Of a DNA stretch of 6,203 bases, positions 1-6,031 are shown piece by piece. A model generated the notes under the pieces. It worked only from the letters and a program-made list of their open reading frames with translations, did no database searches and was not told where the DNA came from. Made by a program: the position numbers and the translations under genes. The stretch spans positions 1-6,203 of the forward strand of contig JAHZBJ010000097.1 of assembly GCA_019423445.1 (NCBI GenBank), given 5' to 3'. The first letter of the stretch is position 1. Every line of letters starts with the position of its first letter. Source of the stretch: Oscillospiraceae bacterium. GTDB lineage: Bacteria; Bacillota; Clostridia; Oscillospirales; Ruminococcaceae.

Positions 1-1027
<1,027 letters not shown>

Positions 1028-1091
1028 GTAAAGTCACCTCAAAATCCATCAGGAAATTTTTCCCGCAATATACCATGATAAATTCTTTCCT

Positions 1092-1121
1092 ATTTTAACC
1101 CGGAGCATACAAAAAAGTCAA
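1092..1121 (-). promoter_or_regulatory. Likely sigma-A promoter of secA
   Basis: Read on the minus strand, TTGACT (1116-1121) and TAAAAT (1092-1097) are separated by 18 bases. A TTAAAA reading with a 17-base spacer is also possible. Transcription would start near 1085, giving an AT-rich leader of nearly 60 bases before the secA start codon. It matches the sigma-A consensus well at both boxes and is correctly placed; no experimental support is available. Confidence 0.6.
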
Positions 1122-1157
1122 ACCAGAACTGCGACCAAACTGTTTCAAAACCGTTAA

Positions 1158-1177
1158 TTTTCCCCCCGGCGGGAAAA
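1158..1177. repeat. Inverted repeat between the two divergent promoters
   Basis: TTTTCCC (1158-1164) and GGGAAAA (1171-1177) form a perfect 7-bp inverted repeat around CCCGGC. It sits between the -35 boxes of the leftward secA promoter and the rightward promoter at 1202-1230. No T-run follows on either strand, so it is not a canonical terminator. It could be a protein-binding palindrome shared by the two promoters, or chance. The rest of 1122-1201 holds nothing else I recognise. Confidence 0.3.
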
Positions 1178-1201
1178 AGCGGCCAAATCTCGGGGAATCC
1201 C

Positions 1202-1230
1202 TTGATAAATTCTTGACCACCTATTATAAT
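1202..1230 (+). promoter_or_regulatory. Strong sigma-A promoter of the candidate 6S RNA / NifU-like operon leader
   Basis: TTGATA (1202-1207) is followed by a 17-base spacer and a perfect TATAAT (1225-1230). Transcription is expected to start around 1235-1239, right where the 5' strand of the predicted closing stem begins. It is one of the two best promoter matches in the window. The nearest coding start on this strand is about 190 bases downstream, so the transcript has either a long structured leader or an independent RNA gene at its 5' end. Confidence 0.75.
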
Positions 1231-1234
1231 AAAT

Positions 1235-1380
1235 GCGGACCGGGCAGCCCCCTGCGGGCGTTGAAATAAGCCCCGGTATGCGCCGCGCAGCCTGGGCTGG
1301 CGGAATTGCCGGATCCTCCGCAACAGTGCCCTGGGAATTCCAGGCGATATTCTCAGGGCGGCAGGTGCAATCCGCGATTC
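1235..1380 (+). ncRNA. ssrS: Candidate 6S RNA (RNA polymerase-binding regulator)
   Basis: 6S RNA mimics an open promoter and sequesters the housekeeping sigma-factor holoenzyme. Seen here: a broken closing stem pairs GCGGA (1235-1239) with TCCGC (1371-1375), GCA (1244-1246) with TGC (1366-1368), GCC (1247-1249) with GGC (1360-1362), and CCCTG (1250-1254) with CAGGG (1354-1358). The 5' side of the bubble is 1255-1274. On the 3' side, a small hairpin pairs CCTGG (1330-1334) with CCAGG (1340-1344), the counterpart of the bubble hairpin in known 6S RNAs. The apical arm includes GGTAT/GTGCC, GCG/CGC and CTGGC/GCCGG (1297-1301/1308-1312). The 5' strand GGGCAGCCCCCTG resembles the E. coli 6S stretch GGGCCAGUCCCCUG. 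Weak points are a length somewhat below the usual 160-200 nt, no visible terminator, and an alternative GGGC/GCCC pairing within the bubble (1256-1259/1270-1273). The alternative is a structured mRNA leader. The 3' end is approximate. Confidence 0.6.
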
Positions 1381-1423
1381 AGAAAATCTTCCCTTACGGA
1401 CATAAAAAGAAAGGAGCAGAGAT

Positions 1424-2116
1424 ATGAACTATTCCCATGAAGTAGAAAAGATGTGCACCCTGGCCAAGGGTCCTCATCACGGCCCTGCCCCCATCCCCGA
1501 AGAAGGAAAATGGGTAAAGGCTTATGAGATCAAGGACATCTCCGGTCTCTCCCACGGCATCGGTTGGTGCGCCCCTCAGCAGGGCGCCTGCAAGCTCACC
1601 CTCAACGTTAAGGACGGCATTGTCCAGGAGGCCCTGGTGGAGACCCTGGGTTGCTCCGGTATGACCCACTCCGCCGCTATGGCCGGAGAGATCCTCCCCG
1701 GCAAAACCCTCCTGGAGTGCCTCAACACCGACCTGGTCTGCGACGCTATCAACGTGGCCATGCGGGAGATCTTTAAGCAGCTGGTCTACGGCCGCAGCCA
1801 GACCGCTTTCTCCGAGGGGGGTCTCCCCATCGGCGCCGGTCTGGAGGACCTGGGCAAGGGCCTGCGCAGCCAGGTGGGCACCATCTTCTCCACCAACCTC
1901 AAAGGCGTCCGCTATCTGGAGCTGGCCGAGGGTTACATCCTCTCGGTAGCCGTGGATGAGGGCGGCGAGGTCATCGGCTACAAGTTCGTCAAGGTGGGCA
2001 AGATGCTGGAGGATATCCGCCATGGGGTGGACCCCAAGACCGCCTACGAAAAGAACATCGGTACATACGGCCGTTATGACGGCGCTCCCAAGTACATCGA
2101 TCCCCGGGAAGAGTAA
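1424..2116 (+). CDS. NifU/IscU-like iron-sulfur cluster assembly scaffold-type protein
   Basis: This 230-residue protein is predicted to be cytoplasmic. The middle resembles the NifU_N/IscU fold on which [Fe-S] clusters are built: GACKLTLNVKDG (54-65), ETLGCSGMTHSAAMAGE (73-89) and a segment with Cys99 and Cys106. Cys56 and Cys77 occupy positions like the first two cluster-ligand cysteines of IscU; Cys99 or Cys106 could be the third. Cys11 and Cys49 are extra. The roughly 100 residues after the scaffold-like part (from about 125) have no counterpart in IscU, so it is longer than the 120-150 residue scaffolds. AAGGAG (1411-1416) lies 7 bases before the ATG. The GGGtGRT gene follows 21 bases after the stop with its own strong ribosome binding site, so the two form an operon. 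No cysteine desulfurase is visible here. A cluster scaffold role is inferred from family resemblance; the true client is unknown. Confidence 0.8.
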   Translation: MNYSHEVEKMCTLAKGPHHGPAPIPEEGKWVKAYEIKDISGLSHGIGWCAPQQGACKLTLNVKDGIVQEALVETLGCSGMTHSAAMAGEILPGKTLLECLNTDLVCDAINVAMREIFKQLVYGRSQTAFSEGGLPIGAGLEDLGKGLRSQVGTIFSTNLKGVRYLELAEGYILSVAVDEGGEVIGYKFVKVGKMLEDIRHGVDPKTAYEKNIGTYGRYDGAPKYIDPREE

Positions 2117-2137
2117 GGAAAGACAGGAGGTATAGAT

Positions 2138-3136
2138 ATGGCAAAGTTTGAAGGTCAAGAAAGAAGAATGCCCAAGATCGAGGCCTGCCTTTCGGAGAAC
2201 GGCTTCTCCACCCTGGAGGAAGCCCGGGAACTCTGCCTCTCCAAGGGCATCGATGTGGAAAAGATCGTGAAGGGCGTCCAGCCCATCGCTTTTGAAAATG
2301 CCGTCTGGGCCTACACCCTGGGGGTGGCTCTGGCTCTGCGGAAAGGCTGCACCAAGGCCGCCGACGCCGCCGAGGTTATCGGCCAGGGGCTCCAGGCGTT
2401 CTGCGTCCCCGGCTCTGTGGCGGAGCAGCGCCAGGTGGGTCTGGGCCACGGCAACCTGGGGGCTATGCTTCTCCGGGACGAAACCAAGTGCTTCTGCTTC
2501 CTGGCGGGACATGAGTCCTTCGCCGCCGCGGAAGGCGCCATCGGCATCGCCCGGAACGCTGACAAGGCCCGGAAAGAGCCCCTGCGGATCATCCTCAACG
2601 GCCTGGGCAAAGACGCCGCTTACATCATCTCCCGGATCAACGGCTTCACCTATGTGGAGACCGACTACGACTTCGCCACCGGCGAGCTCCGGGTGGTCCG
2701 GGAGGTTCCCTTCTCTGACGGGGAGCGGTCCAAGGTCAAATGCTACGGCGCCAACGACGTTCTGGAAGGCGTGGCCATTATGAAGCTGGAGAAGGTGGAC
2801 GTCTCCATCACCGGCAACTCCACCAACCCCACCCGGTTCCAGCACCTGGTGGCCGGCACCTACAAGAAGTGGAGCTACGAACATAACTTCAAGTACTTCT
2901 CGGTGGCCTCCGGCGGCGGCACCGGCCGGACCCTCCACCCCGACAACATGGCGGCTGGCCCCGCTTCCTACGGTCTCACCGACTCCATGGGCCGGATGCA
3001 CGGAGACGCCCAGTTCGCCGGCTCCTCCTCCGTTCCCGCCCATGTGGAGATGATGGGTCTTATCGGCATGGGCAACAACCCCATGGTTGGGGCCACCGTG
3101 GCCTGCGCTGTGGCGGTGGAAGAAGCTCTGAAGTAA
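2138..3136 (+). CDS. GGGtGRT family protein
   Basis: This 332-residue soluble protein belongs to a family named after its signature motif, found here as GGGTGRT at residues 259-265 in the context SVASGGGTGRTLHPDNM. Other visible features are a cysteine cluster (Cys118, Cys120 in TKCFCF), GLGHGNLGAM (101-110) near the middle, and a Gly/Met-rich C-terminus with MHGDAQFAGSSSVP (287-300) and GMGNNPMVGAT (310-320). No signal peptide or membrane segment is seen. AGGAGG (2125-2130) lies 7 bases before the ATG. To my knowledge the biochemical function is unknown. The gene follows a NifU-like scaffold gene by 21 bases, suggesting that it receives or helps handle an iron-sulfur cluster; the glycine-rich signature could instead bind a phosphate-containing ligand. 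A rho-independent terminator directly after the gene ends the operon. Family assignment is strong, function is not. Confidence 0.85.
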   Translation: MAKFEGQERRMPKIEACLSENGFSTLEEARELCLSKGIDVEKIVKGVQPIAFENAVWAYTLGVALALRKGCTKAADAAEVIGQGLQAFCVPGSVAEQRQVGLGHGNLGAMLLRDETKCFCFLAGHESFAAAEGAIGIARNADKARKEPLRIILNGLGKDAAYIISRINGFTYVETDYDFATGELRVVREVPFSDGERSKVKCYGANDVLEGVAIMKLEKVDVSITGNSTNPTRFQHLVAGTYKKWSYEHNFKYFSVASGGGTGRTLHPDNMAAGPASYGLTDSMGRMHGDAQFAGSSSVPAHVEMMGLIGMGNNPMVGATVACAVAVEEALK

Positions 3137-3150
3137 AATTTTTCTTTTCC

Positions 3151-3190
3151 AAAAGCCAGCCCTCCGGTCCCCGTACCGGGGGGCTTTTCT
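3151..3190 (+). terminator. Rho-independent terminator of the NifU-like/GGGtGRT operon
   Basis: CCCTCCGGT (3160-3168) pairs with ACCGGGGGG (3175-3183) around a 6-base loop, a 9-bp stem with one G-T pair. The stem can extend by AAAAG/CTTTT (3151-3155/3184-3188) across a CCAG bulge. The stem ends in TTTTCT. It begins 14 bases after the stop codon of the GGGtGRT gene. Confidence 0.85.
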
Positions 3191-3216
3191 GTGTCCCTCC
3201 CCTGATCCGCACATCC

Positions 3217-3272
3217 CGGAAAAAGCACAAAATGAACCCAGGTCCGGCAAAAAGCCGGACCTGGGTTCATTT
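3217..3272 (-). terminator. Strong hairpin terminator of the DUF3793-flavodoxin operon, possibly bidirectional
   Basis: Bases 3230-3248 and 3254-3272 form a perfect 19-bp inverted repeat (core ACCCAGGTCCGGC) around an A5 loop on the plus strand. In the leftward direction the stem is followed by TTTTGTGCTTTTT, a good terminator tail about 30 bases beyond the flavodoxin stop. In the rightward direction only TTT follows, so it would act there as a weaker back-up to the terminator at 3151-3190. The convergent intergenic stretch 3137-3300 holds only these two hairpins. Confidence 0.85.
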
Positions 3273-3300
3273 GATGAAGGAGAGATTATTTTTACAGCCT

Positions 3301-3735
3301 TCAGCCCATGGCCGCCAGATGGGCGCCCAGCTTCCGGCAGGCTGCCAGATCATCGTCCCCGGGGGCTTCATTGGCAATGAGGCCTTCGTCCCCCACCACC
3401 AAGGCTCCGGCGGCTTTGGCACGCTGGGTCCAGTCCCGCATCCACTGGCCGTCACCCCAGCCATAGGAACCGAAGAGGGCCACCGGCTTTCCGGAGAGTT
3501 TTGTCTCCAAAGCGGCAAAGAAGGGTTCAAACTCCCCTTCCTCCAACACCTCGTCCCCCATGGCGGAACACCCCAGTGCCAGCAGGGGATACTCCGCCGC
3601 TTTGGCGGCGTCGGTCTGGGAAACCTGAAACAGTTCCGTCTCTGCCCCTGCGTCCCCAGCTCCCTGAGCCACCGCCTCCGCCATAGCCTGGGTGTTCCCC
3701 GTTCCGGACCAATAGATTACTGCCATTTTGCTCAT
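3301..3735 (-). CDS. Flavodoxin, short-chain clostridial type
   Basis: This 144-residue FMN-binding electron carrier can take the place of ferredoxin, typically when iron is scarce. The phosphate-binding loop is WSGTGNT at residues 9-15. The 50s loop is GCSAMGDEVLEEGEFEPF (55-72), and the second flavin loop is LFGSYGWGDGQWMRDW (87-102), where Trp93 would stack near the isoalloxazine as in Clostridium flavodoxins. Length matches the short-chain family (about 138-145). The frame stays open far upstream, but the start at 3735 is chosen because it gives the canonical N-terminus MSKMAVIYWSGTGNT and has AGGAGG (3746-3751 on the opposite strand) 10 bases upstream. The gene lies 40 bases downstream of the DUF3793 gene on the same strand with no promoter or terminator visible between them. 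It therefore appears cotranscribed from the palindrome-flanked promoter at 4433-4461. Confidence 0.95.
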   Translation of the reverse strand: MSKMAVIYWSGTGNTQAMAEAVAQGAGDAGAETELFQVSQTDAAKAAEYPLLALGCSAMGDEVLEEGEFEPFFAALETKLSGKPVALFGSYGWGDGQWMRDWTQRAKAAGALVVGDEGLIANEAPGDDDLAACRKLGAHLAAMG

Positions 3736-3775
3736 TCTGCTATTTCCTCCTGTCTTTCCGCCGGAGCAGGCCGGC

Positions 3776-4339
3776 TCATGCCGTACGGAACATCTGAACG
3801 ATGGAGCTCCCCTGGGACAACCTCCTGCAGATGGCGTCCCGGCACCGCCCATACCGAAGAAAGGCGCGCTTCGCTTCCTCCACATCGGAGTACACCTTCC
3901 AGATACCGCTGTACTTGTAGTTGCGGCCGCCGTTTTCCCGGAACCCCTGAACATCTTCCGGGGGATACCCCAGAAAAAGCCCCATTTCATGGGGAAATCC
4001 GCTCTCCTGGCCCAGCCGCAGCCCCAGGTGTTTTACCATGGCCTCCAGACCTTCCTCTACGGGATAGCCCGCCTGTTTCAACATCTCCGCCACTGCCGGC
4101 TCCGCCAGCTGCCGGGCCAATCTCTCCTCCCGGTAAACCAGAAGCAGCGCCCGTTCCTTACAACTGCACAGGCATTCCAGCCTGATTCCCCGAGAGGCCA
4201 GAAGCCCGCCATACTCCGCCGCTGTTTCCCTCCAGTCCGGATGCTCCCTCCTGGAAAGGGCCACCAGATTGGATGCCTTGATCCCCGCTAGAGCAGGGCC
4301 GCAGTGGAAAGCCAAAGTCTGTTCAAAACGCCGGCACAT
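3776..4339 (-). CDS. DUF3793 family protein (function unknown)
   Basis: This 187-residue soluble protein is recognised as DUF3793, a family largely confined to Firmicutes with no established activity that I know of. Landmarks are HCGPALAGIKASNL near the N-terminus (12-25), a Cys-containing segment LECLCSCKERALLLVYR (54-70), the central motif FPHEMGLFLGYPPEDV (115-130), and GIWKVYSDVEEAKRAF (145-160), after which come basic and Cys residues (CRDAICRR). Length agrees with the family. The ATG at 4339 has AAGGA (4347-4351 on the opposite strand) 7 bases upstream. It is the first gene of an operon with flavodoxin. From the palindromic operators in its leader I infer metal-responsive control, which points to a role in redox or iron homeostasis. 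The conserved His13-Cys14 pair and the cluster Cys56, Cys58, Cys60 could bind metal or heme, but this is speculation. Confidence 0.85.
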   Translation of the reverse strand: MCRRFEQTLAFHCGPALAGIKASNLVALSRREHPDWRETAAEYGGLLASRGIRLECLCSCKERALLLVYREERLARQLAEPAVAEMLKQAGYPVEEGLEAMVKHLGLRLGQESGFPHEMGLFLGYPPEDVQGFRENGGRNYKYSGIWKVYSDVEEAKRAFLRYGRCRDAICRRLSQGSSIVQMFRTA

Positions 4340-4355
4340 GGTATCGTCCTTTCTT

Positions 4356-4377
4356 TTAGTTAGCTGTAGCTAACTTA
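4356..4377. promoter_or_regulatory. Palindromic operator 1 (DtxR/IdeR-like) in the leader, next to the ribosome binding site
   Basis: AGTTAGCT (4358-4365) and AGCTAACT (4368-4375) are a perfect 8-bp inverted repeat with a 2-base centre, flanked by TT and TA. It lies a few bases upstream of the AAGGA site of the DUF3793 gene. The sequence resembles DtxR/IdeR-family boxes (TTAGGTTAGSCTAACCTAA type). It is centred exactly 50 bases from operator 2. Confidence 0.65.
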
Positions 4378-4389
4378 TTGGGAAAAGAA

Positions 4390-4405
4390 ATTGGCCTTCG
4401 CCAAT
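4390..4405 (-). other. Small hairpin in the leader between the two operators
   Basis: ATTGGC (4390-4395) and GCCAAT (4400-4405) form a perfect 6-bp stem with a 4-base loop, midway between the two palindromes. In the leftward transcript it would be a stable small hairpin in the 5' leader. No T-run follows, so it is not a terminator. Its role is unknown; it may affect mRNA stability. Confidence 0.4.
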
Positions 4406-4407
4406 CT

Positions 4408-4425
4408 AGTTAGCTATTGCTAACT
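4408..4425. promoter_or_regulatory. Palindromic operator 2 (DtxR/IdeR-like) at the transcription start
   Basis: AGTTAGC (4408-4414) and GCTAACT (4419-4425) are a perfect 7-bp inverted repeat with a 4-base centre, flanked by TTA. Its half-sites are identical to those of operator 1. It begins 7 bases downstream of the -10 box, so a bound repressor would cover the expected start of transcription (about 4426). Confidence 0.7.
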
Positions 4426-4432
4426 TAATAAT

Positions 4433-4461
4433 ACTATACCAAACGGGTCCGCATTTGTCAA
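4433..4461 (-). promoter_or_regulatory. Sigma-A promoter of the DUF3793-flavodoxin operon
   Basis: On the minus strand a perfect TTGACA (4456-4461) and TATAGT (4433-4438) are separated by 17 bases. The near-consensus strength fits a promoter that must be held down by a repressor, and operator 2 overlaps the predicted start. The leader would be about 87 bases long. Confidence 0.85.
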
Positions 4462-4495
4462 TAGCCCGCCATTTGTTTTTATGGAATATGGAAGG

Positions 4496-4519
4496 CTTTG
4501 ATTCGGCAGCGGATCAAAG
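4496..4519. repeat. Second inverted repeat sharing an arm with the operon terminator
   Basis: CTTTGAT (4496-4502) and ATCAAAG (4513-4519) are a perfect 7-bp inverted repeat with a 10-base loop. The right arm overlaps the outer end of the 15-bp terminator stem at 4516-4551, so the two hairpins compete for AAAG. Stretch 4462-4557 holds no gene, only these hairpins. Confidence 0.5.
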
Positions 4520-4551
4520 CAGGCGCCCCGTCAAGTCGGGGCGCCTGCTTT
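4516..4551 (-). terminator. Hairpin terminator of the ADP-ribosylglycohydrolase/PTS IIA operon
   Basis: AAAGCAGGCGCCCCG (4516-4530) and its complement (4537-4551) form a perfect, very GC-rich 15-bp stem with a 6-base loop. It starts 6 bases after the stop codon of the PTS IIA gene. In the leftward direction the T-run is short (CTTTGATCC). The better T-run (CTTTTCC) is on the plus strand, where no gene needs it. Position and stability still make it the likely operon terminator. Confidence 0.7.
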
Positions 4552-4557
4552 TCCCCA

Positions 4558-4956
4558 TCACTGGGAAGCCAGCTTATCGTTGACATAAAGGGGGGAGATC
4601 TTCCCCAACTGCACCAGCTCTCTGGAAAATTCCGCTAAGTCAGAAGCGGTTTGGATCCCGGACAGAGCCTCCAGCACCATGGCCATATTGAAACCGGTGA
4701 CAATATGGACCCGCCCAGTTGCAATATAAGGGACCATCAGCTTGGTGGTGCTCCCTGCCAGGAAATCGGTAAATACCAGGGCTTCATCCTCGGGAGCCAG
4801 GGAAGAGAACCACTCCTCCACTTCCTCCTCCGGGGAAAGTCCGTCGATATACCCATCAATGTAGCTGGCGGAGTCGTTTTCCCCCATAAGGATCTCCGCA
4901 TTGCTTTTGACCCCAGTGGCCAGATGGCCATGGGTCAGCACCAGGATCTTTCTCAT
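4558..4956 (-). CDS. PTS sugar transporter subunit IIA, mannose family (EIIA-Man type)
   Basis: This 132-residue cytoplasmic phosphocarrier would take phosphate from HPr on a histidine and pass it to a IIB partner. The N-terminal strand and phosphohistidine motif ILVLTHGHLATGVKSNAEILMGE fit the family, with His9 as the probable phosphorylated residue. TDFLAGSTTKL (63-73) corresponds to the conserved TD(L)xGGS loop, and VTGFNMAMVLEAL (86-98) to the conserved G-N-P/M-M segment. Length fits a stand-alone IIA domain; IIAB fusions are about 320. The frame is open further upstream, but the start at 4956 is chosen because it gives the family N-terminus and has GGAGGAGG just upstream. It also overlaps the ADP-ribosylglycohydrolase stop in an ATGA arrangement, implying translational coupling. 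No IIB, IIC or IID gene is in the window. They may lie elsewhere in the operon, or this IIA may act as a regulatory subunit. Confidence 0.88.
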   Translation of the reverse strand: MRKILVLTHGHLATGVKSNAEILMGENDSASYIDGYIDGLSPEEEVEEWFSSLAPEDEALVFTDFLAGSTTKLMVPYIATGRVHIVTGFNMAMVLEALSGIQTASDLAEFSRELVQLGKISPLYVNDKLASQ

Positions 4957-5978
4957 GCTTCTCCTCCTCCAATGGCCGCAAGGCCTTTGGCCACTCTGGC
5001 AATCTGGATGCCGTTCATCCGGTCCAGAACTTCCAGGTATTCCTCCCCTTTGGGGATACCGGACATTCCTCCCAAGGCTCCCGCCATGGAACCGGCAATG
5101 GTGGCTACTGTATCGGTGTCGTACCCAATGTTGACTCCGGCCCACACCGTTTCCATCACGTTCCCCCCGGCCGCCACCAGGAGGCCGAAGGCGGTGGGCA
5201 CCGCTTCGGAGATGTGAAGGCCGCTGCCCACCAGGTCGGCCAGCTCCCGGGTCTTATCCTCCAGGGAGCCGCTCCCCAGGGCAATGGAAACGGCAAGTTC
5301 CATCCGGCGGCGAACACTGGCTCCTCCTACAAAGTGGGCGCGCTGTTTCCCCAGCTCCTCGCCTTTGGCGGCGCCATAAAACCCTGCCTGGACCACGTCG
5401 TAGACATTGGCCCCGGGCTCCAGGGCCTTGCTCACCGCCGCGGCTACCGCACAGGCTCCTGAAATAGCCAGGTGGTTGTCATGGGTCACCATAGTGATGG
5501 TCACTGCATCCTCAATGGCGGCGTCCAGGTCCCCCGGGTGGATGAGCCCCGCAGGAGAAATCTTCATTGCGGCGCCATTGGTGGCCTTGGCGGCGTTATC
5601 CACCGGAATGATCCGCTTGGGGGCGGGCTGGCCCTGGAGAGCCAGGATGGCCGCCCGGGTAGAGGGACCGGCGAACCGTTCAAAATATTGGGGCATCCGG
5701 GACCAGTCCACCAGAGTCTTTTCCACCAGGGCCCGGTCCACCTTTCCACCCGCCGCCACGATGTTCTCCGCCAGCAGGTAGGTGATGGAAAAGTCGTCGG
5801 TGATCTGCCCCGCCTCGCTGCCCACGGCAAAAGCAGTGGCAGGAGGTTTCAGGAAGGTCCGCACCGGCCCCCCGAAGTTTTCCAGAATTCCGTCCATAGG
5901 GAGATTTTCGGTGGCCGCGCCCATGGCATCTCCGCAGGCGGCCGCTACCAGGCTGCCCAAGATTTTATCGTACAGCAT
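4953..5978 (-). CDS. ADP-ribosylglycohydrolase family protein
   Basis: This 341-residue protein belongs to the all-helical ADP-ribosylglycohydrolase fold, whose members remove ADP-ribose from proteins or other acceptors using two metal ions. Family motifs are intact: GDAMGAATE (16-24), the first metal-binding acidic pair in GQITDDFS (57-64, Asp61 and Asp62), NGAAMKISPAGLIHP (134-148), and the C-terminal metal-binding motif GYDTDTVATIAGSMAGALGG (285-304, Asp287 and Asp289). The usual TDDT is TDDF here. Length is normal for the family. AAAGGA (5986-5991 on the opposite strand) lies 7 bases upstream of the ATG. It follows the amidohydrolase gene by 53 bases and overlaps the PTS IIA gene by 4 bases. 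That context suggests a small-molecule substrate, such as an N- or O-glycoside from sugar or nucleoside breakdown, rather than protein de-ADP-ribosylation. The substrate claim is inference. Confidence 0.9.
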   Translation of the reverse strand: MLYDKILGSLVAAACGDAMGAATENLPMDGILENFGGPVRTFLKPPATAFAVGSEAGQITDDFSITYLLAENIVAAGGKVDRALVEKTLVDWSRMPQYFERFAGPSTRAAILALQGQPAPKRIIPVDNAAKATNGAAMKISPAGLIHPGDLDAAIEDAVTITMVTHDNHLAISGACAVAAAVSKALEPGANVYDVVQAGFYGAAKGEELGKQRAHFVGGASVRRRMELAVSIALGSGSLEDKTRELADLVGSGLHISEAVPTAFGLLVAAGGNVMETVWAGVNIGYDTDTVATIAGSMAGALGGMSGIPKGEEYLEVLDRMNGIQIARVAKGLAAIGGGEA

Positions 5979-6031
5979 GAAAAAATCCTTTCTTTTGTGG
6001 CGTCAGTTATGGCAGAAAAACGGCGCTGGGG

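Noticed and set aside
1233..1427. A small plus-strand open frame upstream of the NifU-like gene
   Set aside because: It has no ribosome binding site at its start and coincides with the structured region read here as RNA. Its peptide has no recognisable features.
1394..3250. A 618-codon open frame on the minus strand spanning the whole NifU-like/GGGtGRT operon
   Set aside because: It is antisense to two recognisable protein families with good ribosome binding sites. Its product is low-complexity Gly/Val/His/Ala-rich with no family resemblance. Long antisense frames without stops are common where codon third positions are GC-rich.
3736..3990. Longer flavodoxin start giving an extra 85 N-terminal residues
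   Set aside because: The extra part overlaps the DUF3793 gene in another frame, has shadow-like composition, and the flavodoxin fold begins at the internal MSK start, which has its own AGGAGG.
4356..4425. CRISPR-like or transposon-end interpretation of the repeated AGTTAGC/GCTAACT elements
   Set aside because: There are only two copies, each itself a palindrome placed precisely at a promoter start and a ribosome binding site. There is no transposase, target duplication or further repeat.
4957..5145. Longer start for the PTS IIA gene
   Set aside because: It would overlap the conserved C-terminal metal motif of the ADP-ribosylglycohydrolase gene, and IIA homology begins at the ATG at 4956 with a strong ribosome binding site and an ATGA overlap.
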